A stretch of 64,000 nt of DNA, from assembly GCF_040730185.1 (NCBI RefSeq), contig NZ_CP160402.1, forward strand, positions 1,550,001-1,614,000, given 5' to 3'. The DNA comes from Streptomyces sp. Je 1-332 (GTDB taxonomy: Bacteria; Actinomycetota; Actinomycetes; Streptomycetales; Streptomycetaceae). The position numbers were made by a program, and so were the translations under genes. Shown one piece after another: positions 37,299 to 45,201 of this stretch. The notes under the pieces are model-generated. The model had not been told where the DNA came from, did no database searches, and saw nothing but the letters and a program-made list of their open reading frames with translations. How positions within the stretch are numbered: position 1 is the first letter of the stretch; the number at the start of each line of letters is the position of its first letter.

Positions 37299-37754
37299 TC
37301 GGCGCTCCGCCAGCAGACGGGAGCCGGTGAGGCGTTCGCCGAAGACGTCGTCGGGGTTGGAGAGCACGCACGTCTCCAGGGAGAGGCAGCCGCAGCCGAT
37401 GCAGTCCGTGAGGTGATCGCGCAGCCGGCCCAACTGCTTGATGCGCTCGTCCAGTTCCGATCGCCAGGTCTCCGAGAGGCGTGCCCAGTCCTCGCGGGTG
37501 GGGGTGCGCTCCTCGGGGAGCGAGTCGAGCGCCTCGCGGATCGTGGCGAGCGGGATGCCGACGCGCTGGGCGGCGCGGACGAAGGCGACGCGACGCAGCG
37601 CGTCACGGTGGTAGCGGCGCTGGTTGCCCGAGGTGCGACGGCTGGTGATCAGGCCCTTGGACTCGTAGAAGTGCAGGGCGGACACGGCCGCGCCGCTGCG
37701 GGCCGAGAGCTGGCCGACCGTGAGCTCGTGGATCTTCTCTGGGATCTGGGGCAC
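37287..37754 (-). CDS. soxR: SoxR, [2Fe-2S] redox-sensing MerR-family activator
   Basis: A 155-residue MerR-type regulator. The N-terminal helix-turn-helix [20 protein letters not shown] is followed by a coiled coil and the iron-sulfur motif C118-x2-C121-x-C123-x5-C129 ([12 protein letters not shown]), diagnostic for SoxR. In Streptomyces SoxR answers redox-active compounds such as actinorhodin and activates a few oxidoreductase and efflux genes. The start is GTG 37754; the leader lacks an obvious ribosome site. Divergent from the MaoC gene by 150 bp. Confidence 0.93.
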   Translation of the reverse strand: MPQIPEKIHELTVGQLSARSGAAVSALHFYESKGLITSRRTSGNQRRYHRDALRRVAFVRAAQRVGIPLATIREALDSLPEERTPTREDWARLSETWRSELDERIKQLGRLRDHLTDCIGCGCLSLETCVLSNPDDVFGERLTGSRLLAERRPGA

Positions 37755-37862
37755 CCGCCCAAGCCTAATGGCCTGCCCGCCGGCCCTTGCCGGCTGGCCC
37801 TCGGCCGTGCTGGCCGCTCCGATCGGCCGCTCCGTTGACACACGTCGGCGCACCCAGCATGC

Positions 37863-37877
37863 TGAGCAAGCGCTTAG
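37863..37877. promoter_or_regulatory. TetR operator before the MaoC gene
   Basis: TGAGCAAGCGCTTAG, a 15-mer around the palindrome AAGCGCTT, 27 bp before the MaoC ATG. An identical 15-mer is at 39094-39108. Confidence 0.75.
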
Positions 37878-37904
37878 TTCGATTACTTTGAGGAGGCCAG
37901 GGAC

Positions 37905-38369
37905 ATGGCAGAGCCGAGGATCTTCGCGTCGGCCGACGACCTGCGTGCCGGAGTCGGCGAGCAGCTCGGGCACAGCGAGTGGCTGGAGGTCGACCAGAAG
38001 CGGATCGACCTGTTCGCCGACGCCACGGGCGACCACCAGTGGATCCACGTGGACGCGGAGAAGGCGGCCGAGGGCCCCTTCAAGACGACCATCGCGCACG
38101 GCTATCTGACGCTGTCGCTGCTGCCGAGCCTGGTGCCGCAGGTGATGCGGGTCGAGGGCATGAAGATGGGCGTCAACTACGGCACCAACAAGGTCCGCTT
38201 CCCCTCGCCGGTGCCCTCGGGCTCCCGGGTGCGGGCGACCGCCGTGCTGACGGAGGTCGAGGAGACCAAGGACGGCGGCGTACAGATCACGGCCAAGGTC
38301 ACCGTCGAGCGCGAGGGCGGCGACAAGCCCGCCTGCGTCGCGGAGTCGGTGTCGCGCTACTACTTCTAG
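37905..38369 (+). CDS. MaoC-family (R)-hydratase
   Basis: A 154-residue single hot-dog-fold hydratase. The catalytic Asp/His are in [12 protein letters not shown] (about 40-52), and the hydrophobic helix is [14 protein letters not shown]. It hydrates enoyl-CoA to 3-hydroxyacyl-CoA. ATG 37905 after GAGGAGGCCAGGGAC is a strong start. It is convergent with, and shares a matching operator with, the neighbouring TetR gene, which is the likely regulator. Confidence 0.92.
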   Translation: MAEPRIFASADDLRAGVGEQLGHSEWLEVDQKRIDLFADATGDHQWIHVDAEKAAEGPFKTTIAHGYLTLSLLPSLVPQVMRVEGMKMGVNYGTNKVRFPSPVPSGSRVRATAVLTEVEETKDGGVQITAKVTVEREGGDKPACVAESVSRYYF

Positions 38370-38408
38370 AGCGCCCCGGGGCTTCGAGAGGGCTCACGAG
38401 ACCCGCTC

Positions 38409-38439
38409 CGGAGCTCAGGAAACCCGCTTCTGAGCTCCG
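38409..38439. terminator. hairpin between MaoC and TetR genes
   Basis: CGGAGCTCAG (38409-38418) and CTGAGCTCCG (38430-38439) form a perfect 10-bp stem with an 11-nt loop; it covers the TetR stop codon. Confidence 0.65.
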
Positions 38440-39047
38440 ACCATGCGCAGCACGAGGTCGGCGTAGAGCGCGCCGACCTCGTCGGGCGTCCGGGTGCCCG
38501 CGACGTTGAACCAGCGGGCCACGTCGATGCAGAGCGAGAGCACGGCCAGCGTGGTGCCCGGCACGTCGGGGACGTCGAACTCCCCGTCCCGCACACCGTC
38601 GTTGATCATGTCCCGCACGGTGGCGTCGGTCTGGCGGCGCAGCGCGACGATCTCCGTGCGGTGCTCGTCGCCGAGCGCGTCCAGTTCGTACTGGACCACG
38701 CGGGCGGTGGTGTGATGGTCCGCGTGCCAGCGGACGAAGGACCGTACGGCGTCGGCGAGCCGCTCCGCCGCGCTGCCCGGACCCTCGGCCGCGGTGCGCA
38801 GGACCCGCAGGGCCTTGTCGTGGCCGATCCGGCTGATGCGGTGGAGCAGCTCTTCCTTGGTCTTGTAGTGGATGTAGAGCGCCGCGGGGCTCATGCCCGC
38901 GCGGCCGGCGATGTCCCGGGTGGTCGTCGCGTGGTACCCACGCTCGGCGAAGGCCTCGACGGCGGCGACCAGCAGCCGCCGCGCCGCATCGGGCGTGACC
39001 TCGCCCCATGGCAGGTCCTCGCCCTCGGTCTGCTCCGCCGTGCTCAT
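38415..39047 (-). CDS. TetR/AcrR-family regulator
   Basis: A 210-residue regulator. The helix-turn-helix is about residues 22-68 (EAFAERGYHATTTRDIAGRA, then SPAALYIHYKTKEELLH). The C-terminal half has the FVRWHADHHTTARVVQYELD helix common in acyl-CoA-responsive TetR proteins. ATG 39047 with GAAGGAGTGGGCG. The identical 15-mer before its own start and before the MaoC gene suggests it represses both. Confidence 0.88.
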   Translation of the reverse strand: MSTAEQTEGEDLPWGEVTPDAARRLLVAAVEAFAERGYHATTTRDIAGRAGMSPAALYIHYKTKEELLHRISRIGHDKALRVLRTAAEGPGSAAERLADAVRSFVRWHADHHTTARVVQYELDALGDEHRTEIVALRRQTDATVRDMINDGVRDGEFDVPDVPGTTLAVLSLCIDVARWFNVAGTRTPDEVGALYADLVLRMVGAQKRVS

Positions 39048-39093
39048 CGCCCACTCCTTCCGCCGGTCGGGAGGGACACCATACCCCTGACGG

Positions 39094-39108
39094 TGAGCAA
39101 GCGCTTAG
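39094..39108. promoter_or_regulatory. TetR operator before the TetR gene
   Basis: A second exact copy of TGAGCAAGCGCTTAG, 47 bp upstream of the TetR start and in the opposite orientation relative to the gene it controls. Confidence 0.75.
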
Positions 39109-39116
39109 GGAGCCGG

Positions 39117-39407
39117 TCAGGCCACCGGCTTGAACGGGTCGTGTTCGGCGAGGATCTTCTCCAGGCGGGCCTGGTCGACGCGGCTGACGAGCTGGCCCGC
39201 CTCCTGTCTGTCCCTGACCACCTTGGCGAGGGTGAACGCGGACGTCGTCAGGTACAGGACGGAGATGGCGAGGAAGGCGCGGATCCAGCCGCTGACGTCG
39301 AGGCTGTAGACGCCGATCGCCACGGCGGCGAGCGCCACGGCGAACGATGCGACGGCCTGACCGTAGTAGGCGTTGGTGCTCTGCTGCTTGACCGGTGTCT
39401 CACTCAT
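39117..39407 (-). CDS. YiaA/YiaB-type small membrane protein
   Basis: A 96-residue protein with two transmembrane helices (QAVASFAVALAAVAIGVYSL and WIRAFLAISVLYLTTSAFTL) separated by a short loop, followed by a charged tail RDRQEAGQLVSRVDQARL. This is the YiaA/YiaB domain. Role unknown. ATG 39407 is used rather than an upstream in-frame start at 39440. It lies between the TetR operator and the acyl-CoA dehydrogenase on the same strand. Confidence 0.82.
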   Translation of the reverse strand: MSETPVKQQSTNAYYGQAVASFAVALAAVAIGVYSLDVSGWIRAFLAISVLYLTTSAFTLAKVVRDRQEAGQLVSRVDQARLEKILAEHDPFKPVA

Positions 39408-39493
39408 GATCAGAGCTTCGCCCGGGAGGGGCCGCGCCACATCCGTTCCCGTACTCAGCTCACGTACTCAGCCCTCCCCCGGGGAACACGCGC

Positions 39494-40645
39494 TCAGAAG
39501 GCCGAGACCCCGGTGAGCGCCCGCCCGATGACCAGCTTCTGGATCTGGCTGGTGCCTTCGTAGAGCGTCATCACGCGCGCGTCGCGCAGCAGCTTGCCCG
39601 CGGGGTACTCGTCGATGTAGCCGTAGCCGCCGAAGACCTGGAGCGCGTTGTTGGCGGCGCGCACCGCGGCCTCGGAGGCGAACAGCTTGGCCTTGGAGGA
39701 CTCCGTGGTGAAGGGCTGCCCGCGGTCGATGAGGTCGGCGACCCGCCAGGTCAGCAGGCGCGCGGCGTCCACGTCCACCGCGATGTCGCTGATCAGCTCC
39801 TGCACCAGCTGGTGTCCCGCGATGGGCTTGCCGAACTGTTCGCGCTCGGTCGCGTACGTCACCGCCGCGTCGAGGGCGGCCTGGGCGATGCCCACGCACC
39901 CCGCGGCGACCGACATCCGCCCCTTGGCGAGCGCCGACATGGCGACCGAGAAGCCCTTGCCCTCGGGCGCCATCATGGCCGACGCGGGGACACGGACGTC
40001 CTCGAGGACGAGTTCAGCGGTCGCCTGGCCGCGCAGGCCCAGCTTGCCGTGGATGGTGCGGCGGCTCAGGCCCGGAGTGTCGGTCGGCACGAGGAAGGCG
40101 GAGACGCCCTTGTGTCCGGGGGCGTCGTTCGTCCGGGCGAAGAGCAGCACGACGTCGGCCCAGGTGCCGTTCGTGATGAACATCTTGGAGCCGTTGATCA
40201 CGTAGTCGCCGCCGTCGCGCACGGCCTTCGTCGAGAGGTTCCCCGCGTCGGAGCCGGTGCCCGGCTCGGTGAGCCCGAAGCAGCCGACGTACTCACCGGA
40301 GGTGAGTCCGGGCAGCCACTGCCGCTTCTGCTCCTCGCTCCCCCAGTACGCGATGGTCTTGGCCACGAGCCCGAGCGACACCGACACGATGCCGCGCACG
40401 GAGGAGTCGCCGCGCCCCAGCTCCTCGGTCACCAGGCAGTACGCGAGGTGGTCGCCGCCCGAGCCGCCGTACTCCTCGTCGACGGTGAGCCCGAGGAAGC
40501 CGACCTCGCCGAGCTTCTTCACGATCGCCCGGTCCACGCTCTCGGCGCGGTCCCACTCGATGACGTGGGGCGCGATCTCGCGGTCCACGAAGTCCTTGGC
40601 GAGCTGCCGTACGGCGGACTGCTCCTCGCTGAGCTCCAGATTCAT
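39494..40645 (-). CDS. acyl-CoA dehydrogenase (short/medium-chain type)
   Basis: A 383-residue FAD enzyme of normal length. Motifs are FGLTEPGTGSDAGNLSTKAV, KMFITNGTWADVV, YATEREQFGKPIAGHQLVQE, and LQVFGGYGYIDEYPAGKLLR with the catalytic Glu in LYEGTSQIQKLVIGRAL. It oxidises acyl-CoA to trans-2-enoyl-CoA. ATG 40645 after AAGAGGTGCCACGCG. It is divergent from the TetR gene across a 109-bp region holding a strong palindrome, so probably repressed by that TetR. Confidence 0.93.
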   Translation of the reverse strand: MNLELSEEQSAVRQLAKDFVDREIAPHVIEWDRAESVDRAIVKKLGEVGFLGLTVDEEYGGSGGDHLAYCLVTEELGRGDSSVRGIVSVSLGLVAKTIAYWGSEEQKRQWLPGLTSGEYVGCFGLTEPGTGSDAGNLSTKAVRDGGDYVINGSKMFITNGTWADVVLLFARTNDAPGHKGVSAFLVPTDTPGLSRRTIHGKLGLRGQATAELVLEDVRVPASAMMAPEGKGFSVAMSALAKGRMSVAAGCVGIAQAALDAAVTYATEREQFGKPIAGHQLVQELISDIAVDVDAARLLTWRVADLIDRGQPFTTESSKAKLFASEAAVRAANNALQVFGGYGYIDEYPAGKLLRDARVMTLYEGTSQIQKLVIGRALTGVSAF

Positions 40646-40709
40646 CGCGTGGCACCTCTTCGGGTCGGCTCTCGGGGTCGGTCCGCGGCTCGGTCTTCCG
40701 CCGGGCTTT

Positions 40710-40728
40710 AAATTAGCACTGCTAGTTT
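40710..40728. promoter_or_regulatory. TetR operator in acyl-CoA dehydrogenase/TetR divergent promoter
   Basis: AAATTAGCACTGCTAGTTT, a 19-bp palindrome with one mismatched pair. Sixteen of nineteen bases match a second palindrome at 46650-46668. Confidence 0.78.
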
Positions 40729-40754
40729 CTTGCGGCAGCCCTACTATGTGCCGC

Positions 40755-41405
40755 ATGGCCCGACCGCGCAAGCCCCTCCTCAGCAGAGAACGCATCGTCG
40801 ACACGGCGCGCGCGCTCGTGGACACCGAGGGCCTCGCGGCCGTCTCGACGCGCCGCCTCGCCGCCGAGCTCGGGGTCAGCGGGCCTTCGCTCTACAACCA
40901 CTTCCGTACGAAGGACGAGATCCTGGAGGCGGTCGCGGACTCGGTGAGCGCGCAGGTCGACCTGTCGATGTTCGAGGCCGCCGACGAGCGCGACTGGCGG
41001 ACGGCGCTGCACGACTGGGCCGTCTCGTACCGCGCGGCGCTCACCCTTCACCCCAACATCGTTCCGGTGCTCGCGAGCGGCCCCGGCCGCCGGCCTGCCG
41101 GACTGCGGCTCGCTGACGCGGTGTTCGGGGCGATGGTCGACGCGGGCTGGCCGGCCGCGCAGGCCACGTCGATCGGTGCGCTGATGCGCTACTTCATCAT
41201 GGGCTCGGCGCTCGGCTCCTTCGCGGGCGGCTTCGTGGACGACGCGACCGCGTACGACCCCGCCGACTATCCGCACCTGGGCCAGGCCCACCTTCTCGCC
41301 GAGCGTCAGCAGGAGGTCGACGAGCGGGCGTTCGAGGCGGGGCTGCGCGCGCTGCTCGACGGACTCGCCCTCCAGTACGCGCAGGTGGCGACGCCGACGG
41401 GGTGA
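40755..41405 (+). CDS. TetR-family regulator
   Basis: A 216-residue protein, MARPRKPLLSRERIVDTARA, with helix-turn-helix STRRLAAELGVSGPSLYNHF (about residues 33-52) and a TetR_C-like second domain. ATG 40755; an ATG three codons earlier is possible. It is divergent from the acyl-CoA dehydrogenase. The near-copy of its promoter palindrome in front of the aldehyde/alcohol dehydrogenase genes makes it a candidate regulator of those too. Confidence 0.88.
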   Translation: MARPRKPLLSRERIVDTARALVDTEGLAAVSTRRLAAELGVSGPSLYNHFRTKDEILEAVADSVSAQVDLSMFEAADERDWRTALHDWAVSYRAALTLHPNIVPVLASGPGRRPAGLRLADAVFGAMVDAGWPAAQATSIGALMRYFIMGSALGSFAGGFVDDATAYDPADYPHLGQAHLLAERQQEVDERAFEAGLRALLDGLALQYAQVATPTG

Positions 41406-41498
41406 CGGGCCCACCGCGGTATCGCGGCACCCGGGCGGGTGGTTGTAAGGTGCATCCGTCTTGTCGGGGGAAACATGGACGTAACACGGGAGTGAGCC

Positions 41499-42542
41499 GT
41501 GCGGCACTCAACGGATGCCAGTCGCCCGCTCTTCGGCGCGCCGGTCTTCGTCGCCCAAGTCCTGCGCGGCCAGGCGCAGGTGACCTTCCTGCCCAGCGCG
41601 GCGGCGGGCGCGCTCTTCTGCGTGGCGCTCTTCGCGGCGGGCTGGGAGTACGGGCTCTACGGGCTCGCGGGAACAGCGGTCGGTACGGGCACGGCGCTGC
41701 TCCTCGGGGCGGCGCGGGACCGGGTGACGACCGGGCTCGAAGGCTTCAACGCCTGCCTCACCGCGCTGTGTTTCGCGGTGTTCCTCGGCGCCGGGTACCT
41801 GTCGACGGCCGTGCTCGCCCTCGCGGGCTGCGTGGTGGTCACGGTCGTGACGGCGGCGGCCGGCAATTTCCTCGCCGTCTGGGGCCTGCCCTCGCTCACG
41901 CTCCCGTACTGCCTGCTCGCGAGCGTGACGACGATGGCGGCGCCGGGCTTCGAGCGGGTCTGGCACCACAGGGTCGACCCGGCGGCGCTGACGCAGGCGG
42001 CGAGCGGTCCGACAGCGATCGAACCCGCCGATCTGGCGCGGGCGTTCTTCGCGGGCTTCGCGCAGATCTTCTTCATGCCGCAGTGGTACGTCGGTGCGCT
42101 GGTGCTCGTCGGCCTCTTCGTCGCCAGCCGTCGCGCGGGGGCCGTGGCCTGCCTCGGCAGCCTGACGGGCATCGGTACCGCGGTCGCGCTCGGGGCGCCG
42201 GCCGCGCGGATCGCGGACGGCACGATGGGATACAACGCGGTGCTCGTGGCGCTCGCGCTGTGCGGCGTCTTCCTGCCCGTCCGGGGCATCACCCTGGCGT
42301 ACGCGCTCGTGGGCGCCGCCACCGCGACCATCGGGGGTTCGGCCCTGACGGCGCTCCTCGCCCCGTCCGGCGGGCACGCGTTCACCTGGCCGTTCGTGCT
42401 GACGACCCTCGCGTTCCTGGCGGCGGCGAAGTCCTTCTCGCGCCTGGGTGAACCGGCCGCGGCTCCGTCGGCACAGACGGGGCCGCAGCCGGTCACGAAC
42501 GCTGCCGTCAGCGGGAACTCGCCCGCCCCGCAAGCACCTTGA
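41499..42542 (+). CDS. urea transporter (UT family)
   Basis: A 347-residue membrane protein with about ten helices in two homologous halves. UT-family hallmarks appear in each: GLEGFNACLTALCFAVFLG and GYNAVLVALALCGVF, plus the LPSLTLPYCLLAS segment corresponding to the LPxxTxPF signature. It forms a urea channel, so it would feed urease. The start GTG 41499 follows ACGGGAGTGAGCC. Its last 35 bp overlap the convergent MFS gene. Confidence 0.88.
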   Translation: MRHSTDASRPLFGAPVFVAQVLRGQAQVTFLPSAAAGALFCVALFAAGWEYGLYGLAGTAVGTGTALLLGAARDRVTTGLEGFNACLTALCFAVFLGAGYLSTAVLALAGCVVVTVVTAAAGNFLAVWGLPSLTLPYCLLASVTTMAAPGFERVWHHRVDPAALTQAASGPTAIEPADLARAFFAGFAQIFFMPQWYVGALVLVGLFVASRRAGAVACLGSLTGIGTAVALGAPAARIADGTMGYNAVLVALALCGVFLPVRGITLAYALVGAATATIGGSALTALLAPSGGHAFTWPFVLTTLAFLAAAKSFSRLGEPAAAPSAQTGPQPVTNAAVSGNSPAPQAP

Positions 42543-43863
42543 TGGAGATCAGGGCGATCACCGCGAGGCCGATGATGTAGGCGGCGACGGCCATCGAAGT
42601 GCCCGTCGCCTCCAGGAGCAGCACCATCACGAACGGCGCGAGGCCGCCGCCGAACACGGCCGCGATCTGGTAGCCGAGCGAGGCTCCCGTGTAGCGCATC
42701 TCGGCCGTGAACAACTCGGCGAACAGCGCGGCCTGCGGCCCGTACATGATGCTGAGGAAGCAGCTGGTGACGAAGGTGCCGACGGCCAGCCACAGCAGTG
42801 AACCGGTGTCGATGAGCAGGAACATCGGCACGGCCCAGACCGCGAGCCCCGCGGCGCCGAGGGCGTAGATCCTCAGCCGTCCGATGCGGTCGGAGAGCGC
42901 GGCGGACGCCGGGATCAGGGCGAGTTGGGTGAGGCTGACGCAGAGCGAGACGGTGAGGACCGCGCTGCGTTTCATGTCGAGTTCGCGGGTGGTGTAGTCG
43001 AGGACGCCCGTGATGATGATGTAGAAGGTGGCGGTGTTCACCGCGAACGAGCCACCGGCCAGGAAGACCGTGCCGAGGTGGTGGCGGAGGATGGTGCGCA
43101 GGGGCGAGTTGCCCTCTTCGCCGCCTGCGCCCTTCTGCGCCTTCTCCTTCTCGGCGAGCGCCCTCTCCGCCTCGCGGAACTCGGGGGTCTCCTCCACGCG
43201 CGTGTGGATGTACCAGGCGAGGACGAGCACGAGGAGCCCGACCATGAAGGGCACCCGCCAGCCCCACGCCTCGAAGGTGCTCTCGCTGGTGACGGCACCG
43301 GCGATCAGGAACACCGTGTTGGCGGTCACCACACCTATGGGGACGCCGAGTTGGACCAGGCTGCCGTAGAGGCCGCGCTTGCCCTCGGGGGCGTACTCGG
43401 TGGCCATCAGCATCGCGCCGCCCCACTGCGCGCCGACCGCGATGCCCTGGAAGACGCGGAGGGTGACGAGCAGGATCGGCGCGGCGATGCCGACCGTCTC
43501 GTACGTGGGGAGCAGGCCGATGCCCGTGGTGGAAAGGCCCATCAGGGTCAGCGCGAGGACCAGCATGGGCTTGCGGCCCCGCTTGTCGCCGAGGTGACCG
43601 GCGATGATGCCGCCGACGGGCCGGGCCAGGAACCCGACGGCGAAGGTCGCGAACGCGGCGAGTACTCCGGCGGACGAGCTGCCGGAGGGGAAGTACAGGT
43701 CGCCCAGGACGAGGGCGGCCGCGATGCCGAAGACGAAGTAGTCGTACCACTCGACGGCCGAGGCGAGCGCGGCCGCGGTGGCCACCTTGCGGCGGTGGGG
43801 GTCCGCCGGTGACGCGGGAGCGGGAGCGGAGAGGGGGGTTACGGAGGACGGTGCGGGGTCCAT
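42508..43863 (-). CDS. MHS-family MFS transporter
   Basis: A 451-residue, 12-helix MFS protein. ALASAVEWYDYFVFGIAAAL, GHLGDKRGRKPMLV and LRVFQGIAVGAQWGGAMLMA mark the MHS (organic acid or osmolyte:H+ symporter) branch. A charged 30-residue loop (EREAERALAEKEKA region) separates the halves. ATG 43863 begins MDPAPSS. The stop codon lies 35 bp inside the convergent urea transporter gene. An ACCGACCGGT operator-like word is 65 bp upstream. Confidence 0.88.
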   Translation of the reverse strand: MDPAPSSVTPLSAPAPASPADPHRRKVATAAALASAVEWYDYFVFGIAAALVLGDLYFPSGSSSAGVLAAFATFAVGFLARPVGGIIAGHLGDKRGRKPMLVLALTLMGLSTTGIGLLPTYETVGIAAPILLVTLRVFQGIAVGAQWGGAMLMATEYAPEGKRGLYGSLVQLGVPIGVVTANTVFLIAGAVTSESTFEAWGWRVPFMVGLLVLVLAWYIHTRVEETPEFREAERALAEKEKAQKGAGGEEGNSPLRTILRHHLGTVFLAGGSFAVNTATFYIIITGVLDYTTRELDMKRSAVLTVSLCVSLTQLALIPASAALSDRIGRLRIYALGAAGLAVWAVPMFLLIDTGSLLWLAVGTFVTSCFLSIMYGPQAALFAELFTAEMRYTGASLGYQIAAVFGGGLAPFVMVLLLEATGTSMAVAAYIIGLAVIALISIKVLAGRASSR

Positions 43864-43927
43864 GCGGGTGCACACTCCGGTGGGTCCGGGGACGGGACGG
43901 GGGGTGGCGTGTGGTTGCAGGGACCGT

Positions 43928-43937
43928 ACCGACCGGT
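43928..43937. promoter_or_regulatory. TetR-like word ACCGACCGGT upstream of the MFS gene
   Basis: ACCG-AC-CGGT inverted repeat, the same 10-mer as at 51759-51768 and one base different from the two copies of ACCGACTGGT at 19860 and 25434. Confidence 0.5.
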
Positions 43938-43979
43938 GGGTATGTGGTCAACGGTTCACGCAGGGGGTTTCCTTCCCCG

Positions 43980-44075
43980 ACCCCGCCCCTTCCCGAAAAC
44001 CCGGCTCCGCCGGGACCGATGCCTACCGTCGATCACCGGCTTCGCCGAGTTCGTCCTCAAACGCCGGACGGGCTG
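43980..44075. repeat. dispersed Streptomyces intergenic repeat, copy B
   Basis: Ends 43980-44003 and 44053-44075 are the reverse complement of the ends of copy A at 15411-15474; the middle is unrelated and contains a CCCGGC-TCC-GCCGGG hairpin (44000-44014). Confidence 0.8.
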
Positions 44076-44082
44076 AGAACGC

Positions 44083-45165
44083 CTAGAACACCACCAACGC
44101 CCGCCCGCCCTTCCCCGCGACCATGTTCTCGAAGGCGGCGGGGATCCCGTCCAGCCCGATCCGGTCGGTCACCAACGCGCTCAGGTCAAGGCGCCCGGCC
44201 CGAATATGCTCCGCCAGGACCGGCAGATCCGCCGCCGGGTCGGAGTTCCCGTACACGCACCCGGCCAGCGTCCGCCCCCAGTGGAAGATCTCCAGGGCGT
44301 TGAAGGTGACCTGCTGGTCCTTGCCGCCGATGCCGACCACCGTCGTACGCCCGCCGCGCCGCGTGGACTCCCAGGCGGTACGGATCGTCACGGCGCGCCC
44401 GACGCACTCCACCGCCACGTCCACGCCCTGGCCGCCCGTCAGCTTGCGGATGTCCTTCGCCGTCGTCTCGGAGGCGACCACGTACTCCGTCGCTCCCGCC
44501 GACCGCGCCAACTCCTCCTTCGCCGGGGACACATCGACCGCGATGATCTTCGAGGCGCCGGCGATCCGTGCCGCCTGGAGCGTGGCGAGGCCCACGCCCC
44601 CGACGCCGTAGACGGCCACCGTCTCGCCCTCGCGCACCTTCGCGGAGTGGTGCACGGCGCCGTACCCGGTGAGCACGGCGCAGCCGAGGAGCGCCGCGTC
44701 CGTCAGCGGGACTCCGACGGGGGCGGGCAGTACGCAGTTGCCCGCGACGACTGTCTCCTCGGCGAACGCCGCGACGTTCAGGCCGGGGTGGAGGTCGGCG
44801 CCGTCCGACGCGCGGCGGGCGTAGACGTCGGCCGCGCCGGCGAGCGCGTTCACGCACAGCCATACCTCTCCGAGCGTGCAGGCATGACAACTGCCGCAAG
44901 AGGGCGCCCAGTTGAGCACGACCTCGTCGCCCGGCGCGACATGCGCGACCCCCTCACCCACGGACACGACCGTCCCCGCGCCCTCGTGCCCGAGCACGGC
45001 GGGCACGGGCACCCGCATCGTTCCGTTGGTCAGGGACAGGTCGGAGTGGCAGACCCCGGCGGCGGCGAGACGCACCCGTACCTGGCCGGGCCCCGGCTCG
45101 GGCAGGTCGATCTCGGTGATCTCCAGGGGAGAGCCGACGGCGGGCAGAACAGCGGCGCGGACCAC
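44083..45165 (-). CDS. zinc-dependent alcohol dehydrogenase (class III-like MDR)
   Basis: A 360-residue medium-chain dehydrogenase with both zinc sites. Catalytic Cys/His are in GVCHSDLSLTNG and GHEGAGTVVSVG, and the structural zinc loop is CGSCHACTLGEVWLC. The NAD loop is YGVGGVGLATLQAARIAGAS, followed by Asp in IIAVDVSP, so NAD is preferred. GTG 45165 after AAGGAGTACGTCACC. It is 37 bp after the aldehyde dehydrogenase, so alcohol to aldehyde to acid oxidation is encoded as one operon. Confidence 0.93.
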   Translation of the reverse strand: MVRAAVLPAVGSPLEITEIDLPEPGPGQVRVRLAAAGVCHSDLSLTNGTMRVPVPAVLGHEGAGTVVSVGEGVAHVAPGDEVVLNWAPSCGSCHACTLGEVWLCVNALAGAADVYARRASDGADLHPGLNVAAFAEETVVAGNCVLPAPVGVPLTDAALLGCAVLTGYGAVHHSAKVREGETVAVYGVGGVGLATLQAARIAGASKIIAVDVSPAKEELARSAGATEYVVASETTAKDIRKLTGGQGVDVAVECVGRAVTIRTAWESTRRGGRTTVVGIGGKDQQVTFNALEIFHWGRTLAGCVYGNSDPAADLPVLAEHIRAGRLDLSALVTDRIGLDGIPAAFENMVAGKGGRALVVF

Positions 45166-45201
45166 GGTGACGTACTCCTTGAAAGGCGGGCAGCGGAAGG
45201 T

